NCBI GenBank assembly: GCA_016934135.1 | Contig: JAFGTK010000113.1 | Coordinates: forward strand, 1 to 14,762 | Direction: 5' to 3' | From: Deltaproteobacteria bacterium | GTDB taxonomy: Bacteria; Desulfobacterota; Desulfomonilia; UBA1062 | DNA length: 14,762 nt | Shown: piece after piece, positions 6,782 through 13,701 of the stretch | How the letters are laid out: each line of letters begins with the position of its first letter | Numbering within the stretch: the first letter of the stretch is position 1 | Program-made: the position numbers and the translations under genes | Notes under the pieces: model-generated | What the model saw: only the letters and a program-made list of their open reading frames with translations | What the model was told of the DNA's origin: nothing | The model's database searches: none

Positions 6782-7410
6782 TGCAAAGACCTTTCCTGCT
6801 TCAGTGATGAAAGCATGTTAAAAAGACTCAGCGCCTTTTCCTCCAGTTGATCGATAAGAAAATCCCCTCTGTTGTTGAGAATATAGAAGCCTGCCAGACA
6901 GGGGATTGCAACGATCAGCCCGAAGGCCGTAGTAAGCATTGCAACCGATATGCCGCTTGCAAGGATCTCCTGCTTAGCGGCCTCACTGGCCGAACTGACT
7001 CCCTGAAAAGCAGTAATGAGACCGACAATGGTTCCGAGCAGACCTAAAAGGGTCGAGATATTTGCAAACATGGTCAGCAGGTTAATCCTGGCCTTTACCC
7101 TCGGGATTTCCTGCATGATCCGTTCTTCCATGGCCCTCTCGATCTCCTTGTCTTTTTTGTCTGACTTTAACAGTCCGGCTTTCAGGATCCTGCCCATGGG
7201 ATGATTCTCAATCTGCGAACATTCCTCAACAGCTGCATGAAAGTTCATCTTCTCCAAAGGGATCAGGATCTTTTGAAATGCCTTGTCCGTATCGAGTTTG
7301 AGGCGGAAATACAGAAAGCTTGCCCGTTCGCAAAACAAGGCAAAGGCGATAATAGATACGATTAAGATAACATACATAAACATTCCACCGTTATGAAAAA
7401 GTGATAACAT
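6778..7410 (-). CDS. MotA/TolQ/ExbB-family proton-channel subunit (AglR-like)
   Basis: A 210-residue protein with the three-helix topology of the family: TM1 at about 10-29, a long cytoplasmic loop at about 35-110, TM2 at about 112-137 and TM3 at about 153-177. Family hallmarks are LLGLLGTIVGLITAF (Thr127 on the channel-lining side of TM2), the polar loop before TM3 (SEAAKQEILASGIS), and AMLTTAFGLIVAIP in TM3 with channel-side Thr160/Thr161. The start is supported by AAGGAG 7 nt upstream. This is the first gene of the operon and the promoter region lies directly upstream. It should form the pentameric inner-membrane ring around the ExbD-type helices, powering the FHA/TonB-like rod protein. 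TolQ, ExbB and MotA homologues share these motifs; the downstream neighbours favour the AglRQS-like role over Tol-Pal or TonB. Confidence 0.93.
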   Translation of the reverse strand: MLSLFHNGGMFMYVILIVSIIAFALFCERASFLYFRLKLDTDKAFQKILIPLEKMNFHAAVEECSQIENHPMGRILKAGLLKSDKKDKEIERAMEERIMQEIPRVKARINLLTMFANISTLLGLLGTIVGLITAFQGVSSASEAAKQEILASGISVAMLTTAFGLIVAIPCLAGFYILNNRGDFLIDQLEEKALSLFNMLSSLKQERSLQ

Positions 7411-7486
7411 GTAATTTCTCCTTTCCTAATAAGTACACTTGGAACGCAATAATCCTCTTGTTGATTGTTTCAAACTTCTTATATGG

Positions 7487-7516
7487 ATTTTAAAACCTCT
7501 TCTAAAAATCTGTTAA
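7487..7516 (-). promoter_or_regulatory. Candidate sigma-70 promoter for the envelope-machine operon
   Basis: On the minus strand, TTAACA (7511-7516, 5 of 6 to TTGACA) is followed after 18 bp by TAAAAT (7487-7492, 5 of 6 to TATAAT). Transcription would begin near 7480, about 70 nt before the ExbB-like ATG. In AT-rich DNA such matches arise easily, so this is only a candidate. Confidence 0.4.
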
Positions 7517-7602
7517 TCGTGCATTAATCAGCTTTATTACATTTAATAACTTCTATTATTCCTCCAATTGTAATTAATCACTATCATTGATCAGTTTCTG
7601 CT

Positions 7603-7618
7603 AGCACTTTGCATGCCA
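7603..7618 (-). promoter_or_regulatory. Candidate sigma-54 (-24/-12) promoter
   Basis: The minus strand reads TGGCAT-N5-GTGCT, against the sigma-54 consensus TGGCAC-N5-TTGCA/T. The invariant GG (-24) and GC (-12) are present at the right spacing. A start near 7592 would give a leader of about 180 nt before the ExbB-like gene. No enhancer-binding protein is encoded in the window. Confidence 0.35.
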
Positions 7619-7866
7619 CTTAACCAACTGATATACCTTATTGTTTTTATTTTAACGGACTATTCACCCATGATAACAAGCAGTTAATGGCCTATAGATT
7701 ATTGTGCGATTTATTTTTAAACAGGGATATTAGGTTATATAATTGGTAAATTAATACTTTTTATGATCATCTGATTACATATTTAGATGATCCGGTTACA
7801 AAATTGTACACGCAGAATAAAACTGTGAGGTTGCAGCAGTGCTTTAAAACGACAATCTGGAACAGG

Positions 7867-7907
7867 GTGTCCGCTTCCTTAATGGAACATCCCAGGGAAG
7901 CGGACAC
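7867..7907 (-). terminator. Strong hairpin just after the first acyl-CoA dehydrogenase
   Basis: The perfect 12-bp inverted repeat GTGTCCGCTTCC / GGAAGCGGACAC (7867-7878 and 7896-7907) has a 17-nt loop and lies 7 nt past the stop of the minus-strand acyl-CoA dehydrogenase. No immediate T run follows on the minus strand (TTTT appears only about 20 nt later), so it is either a weak intrinsic terminator or a 3'-end stabilising hairpin. Confidence 0.6.
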
Positions 7908-7914
7908 AGCAGGT

Positions 7915-9162
7915 TTATTCGTAAACCTTTTCTTCTTCCTCGCCGGCATTAGCCGCATCCTGCTCGACATCACGCACGTCTTCCTTTGCAAGGACCTTGA
8001 AGTATTCCTTATACCACTCATTCTGGATGATAAGCTGCATGATCTCGTTTGTACCTACCCATATCATGGAAAGCCTGATATCCCGGACAATCCGTTCAAG
8101 AGGATATACATTTGTGTAGCCGATACCCCCTACTGCCTGCATGCACTTGTTGGCTATCTCCCAGGCAGATTCGGTTACAAACTTCTTGCTCTGCGAAACC
8201 ATCCTGCGGATGCGTCCGGGATGCACGTTGCCGGAATCCACGGCAAGACAGGTGGAATACACCATAGAACGCGCTGCATCCAGCAGCAGCGCACAGTCTG
8301 CCACCTTGAAGCCTACGGCCTGGAACATCTGGATAGGCAGGCCGAAGGCCTTCCTCTTTGAGGTATACCGGGTTGCAATCTCCAGGGCAGGCCTTACAGA
8401 GCCGAGAGTCATGGCTGCAGTGCCCAGCCTCTCAGGAATCATCATGCGTACGAACACGTCGTATCCTCCATTAATACCCCCCAGGGCATAACGCTCAGGA
8501 ACACGCACATCCCGAAGAACAAGCCTACCTGCGCCGCCTCCGCGGACCCCCATCAATCCGTAGATATATTTCGACTCAACCCCATCTGTTCTCGGCACCA
8601 TGAATGCCGTCATACGCCTGTGCGGGGGGGCATCCGGGTCTGTCACCGCATATACGAGGAACCAGTCTGCCCCTTCTGCACCTACAATGAATCGCTTCTG
8701 ACCGTTTATGATCCAGTCGTCGCCATCCTTCTTTGCATAGGTGGTGGCGCCAAAGAAATCAGATCCGCCGCGAGGCTCGGTGAGTCCTTCTGCGGCAAAT
8801 GTCTCTCCTTTGAGAAGAGGTACTACCACCTTCTGCTTCAGTTCCTCACACCCGAACTCACAGATGGCCTCGCATACTATATCAGCACCTACACCCCACA
8901 GGCAGGCCAGAGAATAACTGGCAACACCGATCTCCTCGGCTACAATGCCATCTTCAACCCAGCCGAGCCCTCTGCCGCCGTATTCCTTAGGCAGTCTTAT
9001 GCCCAGCAGATTTCTACCGCCTGCCTCCTGAAGATATTCGTGCGGGAATTGGATCTTTTCCGCATCCATATCAAGTATAAGCCGCTTTGGAACCCACTTT
9101 GTAAACGCCCGGGCCTCGTCTCGCAGGTTTTTCTGCTCCTGCGTCATGATGAAATCAAACAT
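7915..9162 (-). CDS. Acyl-CoA dehydrogenase, catalytic Glu probably at the isovaleryl/long-chain position
   Basis: A 415-residue flavoprotein of the acyl-CoA dehydrogenase family, which introduces the alpha,beta double bond into acyl-CoA and passes electrons to ETF. Landmarks: the N-terminal helical domain (about 1-120); FAAEGLTEPRGGSDFFGATT (122-141) and DWIINGQKRFIVGAEGADWF in the FAD/substrate beta domain; the C-terminal helical domain with RKAFG (270-274), FQAVGFKVAD, QAVGGIGYTNVYPLERIVRD and WVGTNEI. The usual catalytic Glu of the YEGT motif is Val369 here. Glu244 in MIPERLGTAA falls where isovaleryl-CoA and long-chain dehydrogenases carry theirs, so activity is plausible. The acidic tail (GEEEEKVYE) is unusual. 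The start is supported by GGAGG 5 nt upstream. It is transcribed divergently from the XRE gene with its own promoter. The substrate is unknown. Confidence 0.93.
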   Translation of the reverse strand: MFDFIMTQEQKNLRDEARAFTKWVPKRLILDMDAEKIQFPHEYLQEAGGRNLLGIRLPKEYGGRGLGWVEDGIVAEEIGVASYSLACLWGVGADIVCEAICEFGCEELKQKVVVPLLKGETFAAEGLTEPRGGSDFFGATTYAKKDGDDWIINGQKRFIVGAEGADWFLVYAVTDPDAPPHRRMTAFMVPRTDGVESKYIYGLMGVRGGGAGRLVLRDVRVPERYALGGINGGYDVFVRMMIPERLGTAAMTLGSVRPALEIATRYTSKRKAFGLPIQMFQAVGFKVADCALLLDAARSMVYSTCLAVDSGNVHPGRIRRMVSQSKKFVTESAWEIANKCMQAVGGIGYTNVYPLERIVRDIRLSMIWVGTNEIMQLIIQNEWYKEYFKVLAKEDVRDVEQDAANAGEEEEKVYE

Positions 9163-9172
9163 ATGTGCCTCC

Positions 9173-9214
9173 CGTTATAACGATATGTTATATCTATTAT
9201 CTATTTGTGTTATA
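9173..9214. promoter_or_regulatory. GTTATA repeats and palindrome, candidate operator in the divergent region
   Basis: GTTATA occurs three times in 41 bp (9174-9179, 9187-9192, 9209-9214). The first lies in the perfect palindrome CGTTATAACG (9173-9182), just before the dehydrogenase ribosome-binding site. The others cover the presumed start point and the spacer of the minus-strand promoter. This placement suits a repressor such as the adjacent XRE protein. Confidence 0.45.
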
Positions 9215-9224
9215 TTTTTGTCAA
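9196..9224 (-). promoter_or_regulatory. Near-consensus sigma-70 promoter for the minus-strand acyl-CoA dehydrogenase
   Basis: On the minus strand a perfect TTGACA (9219-9224) is separated by exactly 17 bp from GATAAT (9196-9201, 5 of 6 to TATAAT). The start would fall near 9189, leaving a leader of roughly 27 nt before the ATG at 9162. Confidence 0.7.
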
Positions 9225-9301
9225 GCATATTTGATCTTGCATTTTTGCTCCACCTTAGGAAAGATACTGCATAGTGAAATGAATGAGAGGTTGATCTTCG
9301 A

Positions 9302-9655
9302 ATGGGTTTTAAGGAGATAGGGAAAAAGATCCAGAAGGCCCGGGAGGAAAAGGGCATGACCCAGGTCGGCCTGTCCAAGGCCCTTGGTATAACACAGGCT
9401 GCCCTGTCAAACTATGAGCTGGGAAAACGCAGACTGTATCTTCATCAGATTGAGCAGATTGCAAATATGCTTGGCAAATCTCTGGATTTTTTTATCACAG
9501 AACAGCAAGTCTCTTCTTCGGTTCACAATGACAAAACTGACTACATCAGGGAAACCATCCTCGCCAGAATCCCGCATTTGAGCAATGACGATCTTTCTGC
9601 ACTTGCTCAGTATCTGGATTTCCTTGAATGGAGGAGAGACCATGACTCAGAATGA
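9302..9655 (+). CDS. XRE/Cro-type helix-turn-helix repressor
   Basis: A 117-residue protein. Residues 5-63 form an XRE (HTH_3) domain: IGKKIQKAREEKGMTQVGLS, then ALGITQAALSNYELGKR, then IEQIANMLGKSLDFFI. The TQ...L...G...SNYE pattern is diagnostic. The C-terminal part (about 64-117) is a short acidic helical region, possibly for dimerisation. GAGAGG lies 9 nt before the ATG. The gene overlaps the following acyl-CoA dehydrogenase by 14 nt, so the two are co-translated, and it is divergent from the other dehydrogenase. This arrangement suggests a local regulator of both dehydrogenase genes, perhaps sensing an acyl-CoA. No separate ligand domain can be recognised. Confidence 0.93.
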   Translation: MGFKEIGKKIQKAREEKGMTQVGLSKALGITQAALSNYELGKRRLYLHQIEQIANMLGKSLDFFITEQQVSSSVHNDKTDYIRETILARIPHLSNDDLSALAQYLDFLEWRRDHDSE

Positions 9656-10766
9656 TAAAAAGAGACAGGATCTTGTCCTTGAGGCAAAACAGTTTGCCCG
9701 GGAAACAGGCCCCCGTTTGAAGGAATCGCCGGACCGGGTTGAATCTGCAAAAAAACTATATGGTGCATTTGCCAAGAAGAATTATCATGCCCTGTTGATA
9801 CCCGAACATTGCGGCGGAACGGGCCTGGATTTTACCAGTGCCGGTATCATATATGAAACTCTGAGCTACCATCTGCCCGGATCTCTGCATGCCCCGCTTA
9901 CCACTGCACACTGCGCAGAGATGATCAAAAGCGCCAATACGGATGTGCTCAAGGATACCTATCTATCGGAGATTGCCCGCGGGGGACTCGCGGTGGGATT
10001 TTGTCTCACTGAAAATGCCGCAGGTTCTGATATCGCCGCCATTACCACGAAAGCGAAAAAGACCCGGGAAGGCTATGTTATCAATGGAAAGAAGAGCATT
10101 GTTCTCAATCATGCTATAGCTTCATACCTCATTGTCTTTGCAACGACTTCTCCTGAAAAAGGCAGGGCCGGGATAAATGCCTTTATCATAAAACCCGAGA
10201 CCCAGGGGGTGAAGATTTCAGCCCCGTACGAGGTGGATGGGCTTACCGGCGGTGTCATGGGAGAGGTTCTTTTCGATAAGGTCCCCGCCGGAAAACAGTG
10301 CCGGCTCGGAGAAGAAGGGAGCGGCTACTTTCTCCTGATGGAAACCCTCGATAAAGGAAGGCCACTGGTTGCTGCAAACTGTACAGGTTCAGCGAACAGG
10401 ATTCTCGATATCATTGTTGCATATACCAAAGAACGCCAGCAGTTCCACAAGGACCTCTTCTCCTTTCAGGGGGTTTCCCTGCCGCTTGCAGAGTATGCAA
10501 CAAGGCTTCATGCATCGAGACTGCTCTATCTCGATGCCCTGGAGCGTATAGATACCGGGCAATCTTTTTCCATGGAGGCCTCCATGGCAAAACTCTTCGC
10601 CGCTGAAACCCTTACCGATATCACCTCGTTCGGCATGGACATTCTCGGATACCGGGGCATTGTCGAATCTTCCGCAATAAAAAAGATTTTCCAGGAAGCC
10701 CAGCTGATGAAATCCATTGACGGTACTGCAAATGTACAGAAGATGGTAATCGCTTCACAGCTGTAG
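9642..10766 (+). CDS. Acyl-CoA dehydrogenase-family protein with Asp in place of the catalytic Glu
   Basis: The ATG at 9642 was chosen over the in-frame ATG at 9585 because GGAGGAG precedes it and the longer form would run deep into the XRE gene. The product is 374 residues. Family landmarks: helical N-domain; IPEHCGGTGLDF; GFCLTENAAGSDIAAITTKA; GYVINGKKSIVLNHAIASYL; a central beta domain with VMGEVLFDKVPAG; and a C-domain with TLDKGRPLVAANCTG and the end motif SIDGTANVQK. That last motif matches the family's YEGT(S/N)xIQ, putting Asp360 (GAC, 10719-10721) at the catalytic base. The isovaleryl-type position is Gly/Lys-like, so no alternative Glu is evident. Activity may be slow or substrate-specific. 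The canonical R-x-x-FG motif reads RQQFH, another departure. It is transcribed with the XRE gene. Confidence 0.92.
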   Translation: MTQNDKKRQDLVLEAKQFARETGPRLKESPDRVESAKKLYGAFAKKNYHALLIPEHCGGTGLDFTSAGIIYETLSYHLPGSLHAPLTTAHCAEMIKSANTDVLKDTYLSEIARGGLAVGFCLTENAAGSDIAAITTKAKKTREGYVINGKKSIVLNHAIASYLIVFATTSPEKGRAGINAFIIKPETQGVKISAPYEVDGLTGGVMGEVLFDKVPAGKQCRLGEEGSGYFLLMETLDKGRPLVAANCTGSANRILDIIVAYTKERQQFHKDLFSFQGVSLPLAEYATRLHASRLLYLDALERIDTGQSFSMEASMAKLFAAETLTDITSFGMDILGYRGIVESSAIKKIFQEAQLMKSIDGTANVQKMVIASQL

Positions 10767-10830
10767 AGGCATGCAGTTACTTCTGGAATGTATTACTTGA
10801 CTAATATTATATTTCGTGTAAGAACTATTC

Positions 10831-10871
10831 GACTAGATATGTTTCGTTCAGAAATAGACGTGCATCTAGTC
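10831..10871. promoter_or_regulatory. Inverted repeat upstream of the MarR-family gene, candidate operator
   Basis: GACTAGAT (10831-10838) and ATCTAGTC (10864-10871) form an 8-bp inverted repeat, 25 bp apart, ending 17 bp before the MarR ATG. A second small repeat (TTTC..GAAA, 10842-10854) lies inside. Further upstream, TTGACT (10797-10802) may be a -35 box, but no good -10 was found at standard spacing. MarR proteins commonly autoregulate through such repeats. Confidence 0.4.
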
Positions 10872-10888
10872 AAAAAAAGAAGTGATGA

Positions 10889-11470
10889 ATGACAAAAAAA
10901 CTGCATAAAAAAGAACAAGGCCCCACAGAGATAGGGACGCCTGCCAATATTATTACTCCTGAGATAGGCGCTGCATTAATGGGGCTTACGGTAAGCAATA
11001 CCGACACATCAGAGCCCCCTGCCCACACAGAAACTATACGTCGTGATTACGATTTGAGGATACTCATGGCCTTGCGGCGAATCATGCATTTTATCGATGC
11101 CTACTCCCGAAGACTCGCCGTGGAGCAGCATATAACCGGTCCTCAGTTGATCTGTCTTTACGCCATTGTTACCGACGGTCCGCTTACCCTTTCAGACCTC
11201 GGGAAACGGGTAAGTCTGAGCATGAGCACGGCAAACGGTATTGTAGACAGGCTCGAGAATAAACACCTTATCCTTAGAGAGAGAAAAGACAAAGACCGCC
11301 GCAAGGTACTGCTCACAGCAACACAGGCGGGTATTGCATTGGCATCAAAGGCTCCACTTCCTCTTCAGGACAGGCTGTCGCTAGCTATTGCCGAGCTTCC
11401 CGAACTTGAACAGGTCTCCATTGCCCTTTCTCTGGAAAGGATTGTGAAAATGATGGAAGAGAGGACATGA
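10889..11470 (+). CDS. MarR-family transcriptional regulator, likely of the compatible-solute transporter
   Basis: A 193-residue protein. Residues 1-50 are an extended polar N-terminus not needed for the fold. Residues 51-190 form the MarR winged helix: dimer helices, then ITGPQLICLYAIV, recognition region TLSDLGKRVSLSMSTANGIV, and wing with DRLENKHLILRERKDKDRRK and VLLTATQAG, including the family's D-x-R-R pattern. It precedes the ProVWX-type genes on the same strand with a 170-nt gap. MarR-type regulators (EctR of ectoine operons is the known example) control compatible-solute genes in several proteobacteria, so a role in osmotic regulation of the downstream transporter is the leading inference. 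The ribosome-binding site is weak (purine-rich AAAAAAAGAAG), so the exact start is less certain. Confidence 0.9.
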   Translation: MTKKLHKKEQGPTEIGTPANIITPEIGAALMGLTVSNTDTSEPPAHTETIRRDYDLRILMALRRIMHFIDAYSRRLAVEQHITGPQLICLYAIVTDGPLTLSDLGKRVSLSMSTANGIVDRLENKHLILRERKDKDRRKVLLTATQAGIALASKAPLPLQDRLSLAIAELPELEQVSIALSLERIVKMMEERT

Positions 11471-11640
11471 TGAACAGATCCCTTTCTTCAATACACTGCG
11501 AACCAACAACAGGACCAGAAGCTCTGTTTCCCTGAATAACTTTCAAACAACTTATTGCCCCGCAGTGCTTATAAAAACCTGACAACACATATATCATCTC
11601 AAGAAAACAATATCTTAAATATTCATGGGAGAGAGGAACA

Positions 11641-12843
11641 ATGGCCCATAAAATTGAAGTGAAAAACCTGTATAAGATCTTCGGCACACACCCGGAAAAG
11701 GCCCTTGGCCTGCTCAAGGAGGGCAGGACCAAAGACGAGATCCTCAATAAAACCGGGCAGGGCGTAGGCGTTGCAGATGTCTCTTTCCATGTCGACGAGG
11801 GAGAAATCCTCGTCATCATGGGGCTGTCCGGCTCCGGCAAATCAACCCTGGTCCGATGCCTCAACCGGCTGATAGAACCAAGCTATGGCCATATCCTGCT
11901 GGAGGGTAAAGATGTTACAAAGCTGAATAAAGAGGAGCTGCGCATCCTCAGACAGACCCGGTTCGGCATGGTGTTTCAACATTTTGCCCTTTTTCCCAGG
12001 CGGACAGTAATAAAGAATGTGGAATACGGGCTGGAGATCCAGAAGGTGGACCAGGCCGAAAGGCAGGAGCGTGCCCAAGCAGCCCTGGAACAGGTAGGGC
12101 TGAAGGGGTGGGAAAACTCTTATCCCTCCCAGTTGAGCGGCGGCATGCAGCAGAGGGTCGGCCTTGCCAGGGCACTAGCCCTGGACCCGGACATCATGCT
12201 TATGGACGAGGCCTTCAGTGCCTTGGACCCTCTCATCCGGAGAGACATGCAGGACGAGCTGTTAAAACTGCAGGAAAAGATGCACAAAACCATTATCTTT
12301 ATCAGTCATGATCTTGATGAAGCACTCAAGCTTGGTGACAGAATCATCCTCATGAAAGACGGATATATCGTTCAGGAAGGGACTGCCGAGGAGATCCTGA
12401 CAAATCCTGCCACGCGGTATGTAGAGAAGTTTGTCGAGGATGTGGATATTTCCAAGGTATTGACCGCGGAGACTATCATGAAAAACCCTATCGAGATTGC
12501 AAGCTACGCCCATGACGGTCCCAAGGCGGCACTCTGGAAAATGAACCAAGCCGGAATATCAAGCATCTTTGTGCAGCACAAGGGCAGACTCGAAGGGATC
12601 GTCACTGCCGAGGGTGCTGCAGCAGCTTTGAAAAACGGCGAAAAAGATCTTGCCGGCATTGTAATCAGAGATATTCATAAGGTTTCACCTGAAACCCCTG
12701 CAAACGATCTCTTTCCTATTCTGGCTGAAAACAGCACCCCTGTTGCCGTAGTTGACAAGGAAGAGCGCCTGCTGGGAGTTATCGTGAAAGGGTCCCTGCT
12801 TGCAGCCCTTTCAGAAGGAGCACTAGGCAATGGAACATCTTAG
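11641..12843 (+). CDS. proV: Glycine betaine/proline betaine ABC transporter ATP-binding protein
   Basis: A 400-residue ATPase of the ProV/OpuAA family that energises quaternary-amine import. The N-terminus IEVKNLYKIFGTHPEKALGL is typical of this family. Walker A is GLSGSGKS (61-68), the Q-loop Gln is at 113 (VFQHFALFPRRTV), the ABC signature LSGGMQQ spans 165-171, Walker B is IMLMDE (185-190), and the H-loop is ISHDLDEA with His223. Two CBS domains follow (about 271-332 and 343-393), which in OpuA homologues sense ionic strength or cyclic nucleotides and gate transport. AGAGG lies 5 nt before the start. The stop overlaps the permease start by 14 nt. The length is close to the family norm of about 400 residues. 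Confidence 0.96.
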   Translation: MAHKIEVKNLYKIFGTHPEKALGLLKEGRTKDEILNKTGQGVGVADVSFHVDEGEILVIMGLSGSGKSTLVRCLNRLIEPSYGHILLEGKDVTKLNKEELRILRQTRFGMVFQHFALFPRRTVIKNVEYGLEIQKVDQAERQERAQAALEQVGLKGWENSYPSQLSGGMQQRVGLARALALDPDIMLMDEAFSALDPLIRRDMQDELLKLQEKMHKTIIFISHDLDEALKLGDRIILMKDGYIVQEGTAEEILTNPATRYVEKFVEDVDISKVLTAETIMKNPIEIASYAHDGPKAALWKMNQAGISSIFVQHKGRLEGIVTAEGAAAALKNGEKDLAGIVIRDIHKVSPETPANDLFPILAENSTPVAVVDKEERLLGVIVKGSLLAALSEGALGNGTS

Positions 12844-13669
12844 GATACCTATTGGGAAAACCATAGAACTCACAATAGATTTCATTACCGAACACTTTTC
12901 TTTCGCCACAAAGGCATTTGCTGATGTTACGGAAACCGGGATCAGCTTTTTAGTTGACACCATGATGTTTTTCCCGCCATGGGTCCTGATCTTCATTTTC
13001 GCTGCAATTGCCTTTTTCCTCAGCAGAAGAAAGAGTATTGCAGCCTTTACCGTTTTAGGCCTGGCCCTGATCTGGAATATGGGACTGTGGGCACCTACGG
13101 TCAGCACAATTGCCCTTGTTCTGATATCCACTCTGATAGCAATGCTCATCGGTCTTCCCTTGGGTATTCTATCTGCACTGAATTCCACGGCATACAGGAT
13201 TATCATGCCTATCCTCGATGTAATGCAGACCATGCCGGCCTTTGTCTATCTGATACCGGCCATTCCGTTTTTCGGGCTCGGCCCAGTAGGTGCCATATTT
13301 TCAACCGTGATCTTTTCCATGCCGCCGGCTATCAGGCTTACCTGTCTCGGGATCAAACAGGTACCTGTCGAACTGGTCGAGGCGGCAGACTCATTCGGGA
13401 GCACAAGAAGCCAGAAACTGTTCAAGCTTCAGCTCCCCATGGCAACACCCACCATAATGGCCGGAATCAACCAGACCATCATGCTCGCGCTCTCCATGGT
13501 AGTAATCGCTGCCATGATCGGAGCAAAAGGGCTCGGAGGAGAGGTGTGGAAGGCCATTCAGAGGCTGGAACCGGATAAGGGATTCGAAGCAGGCATCGCC
13601 ATTGTCATTGTAGCCATCATTCTTGACCGAATCATGCAGAAGGCCGGGGCGGGACAAAAGACGGCATAA
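12830..13669 (+). CDS. proW: Glycine betaine ABC transporter permease
   Basis: A 279-residue inner-membrane permease, the short OpuAB-like form without the long N-terminal extension of E. coli ProW. Hydrophobic segments lie at about 50-66, 70-87, 90-118, 125-150, 152-170, 205-232 and 253-268. The EAA cytoplasmic loop that docks on the ATPase is at 184-203 (EAADSFGSTRSQKLFKLQLP). LDVMQTMPAFVYLIPAIPFF is a conserved stretch of this family. The start is preceded by AAGGAG inside the end of the ATPase gene, with a 14-nt overlap, so the two are translationally coupled. Confidence 0.96.
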   Translation: MEHLRIPIGKTIELTIDFITEHFSFATKAFADVTETGISFLVDTMMFFPPWVLIFIFAAIAFFLSRRKSIAAFTVLGLALIWNMGLWAPTVSTIALVLISTLIAMLIGLPLGILSALNSTAYRIIMPILDVMQTMPAFVYLIPAIPFFGLGPVGAIFSTVIFSMPPAIRLTCLGIKQVPVELVEAADSFGSTRSQKLFKLQLPMATPTIMAGINQTIMLALSMVVIAAMIGAKGLGGEVWKAIQRLEPDKGFEAGIAIVIVAIILDRIMQKAGAGQKTA

Positions 13670-13701
13670 ACCTATCAAAAAAACTCTATGAGGGAGGAAT
13701 T

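Larger units (their letters stand above)
7411..7866. other. AT-rich gene-free region upstream of the envelope-machine operon
   Basis: No convincing coding frame was seen here on either strand. The stretch is strongly AT-rich compared with the flanking genes. It holds the candidate promoters described separately and three TTAATC copies (7513-7518, 7524-7529, 7574-7579). The first two are spaced 11 bp start to start, one helical turn, and the first overlaps the -35 box of the sigma-70 candidate. No tRNA-like or clear riboswitch-like structure was recognised. Confidence 0.6.

Noticed and set aside
6275..7410. Assignment as Tol-Pal (TolQ/TolR) or TonB (ExbB/ExbD) locus
   Set aside because: No TolA, TolB, Pal, TonB box receptor or siderophore gene is present. 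The two ExbD genes, FHA rod protein, barrel and TPR proteins fit an Agl/Glt/Nfs-like set better.
7411..7866. Possible small RNA or mobile-element remnant in the AT-rich gap
   Set aside because: No terminal inverted repeats, target duplications, transposase fragment or convincing structured RNA were seen.
7804..9180. Several open frames on the plus strand across the first acyl-CoA dehydrogenase
   Set aside because: They are shadows of the minus-strand gene, which shows family motifs throughout and a good ribosome-binding site.
11494..11567. Inverted repeat CACTGCG/CGCAGTG in the leader of the betaine ATPase gene
   Set aside because: The arms are only 7 bp and 60 bp apart; a match of this size is expected by chance in a region this long.
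12979..13578. A 199-codon alternative frame inside the permease gene
   Set aside because: Its translation is rich in His, Arg and Cys with no membrane segments or domain, while the overlapping frame is a clear ProW-type permease.
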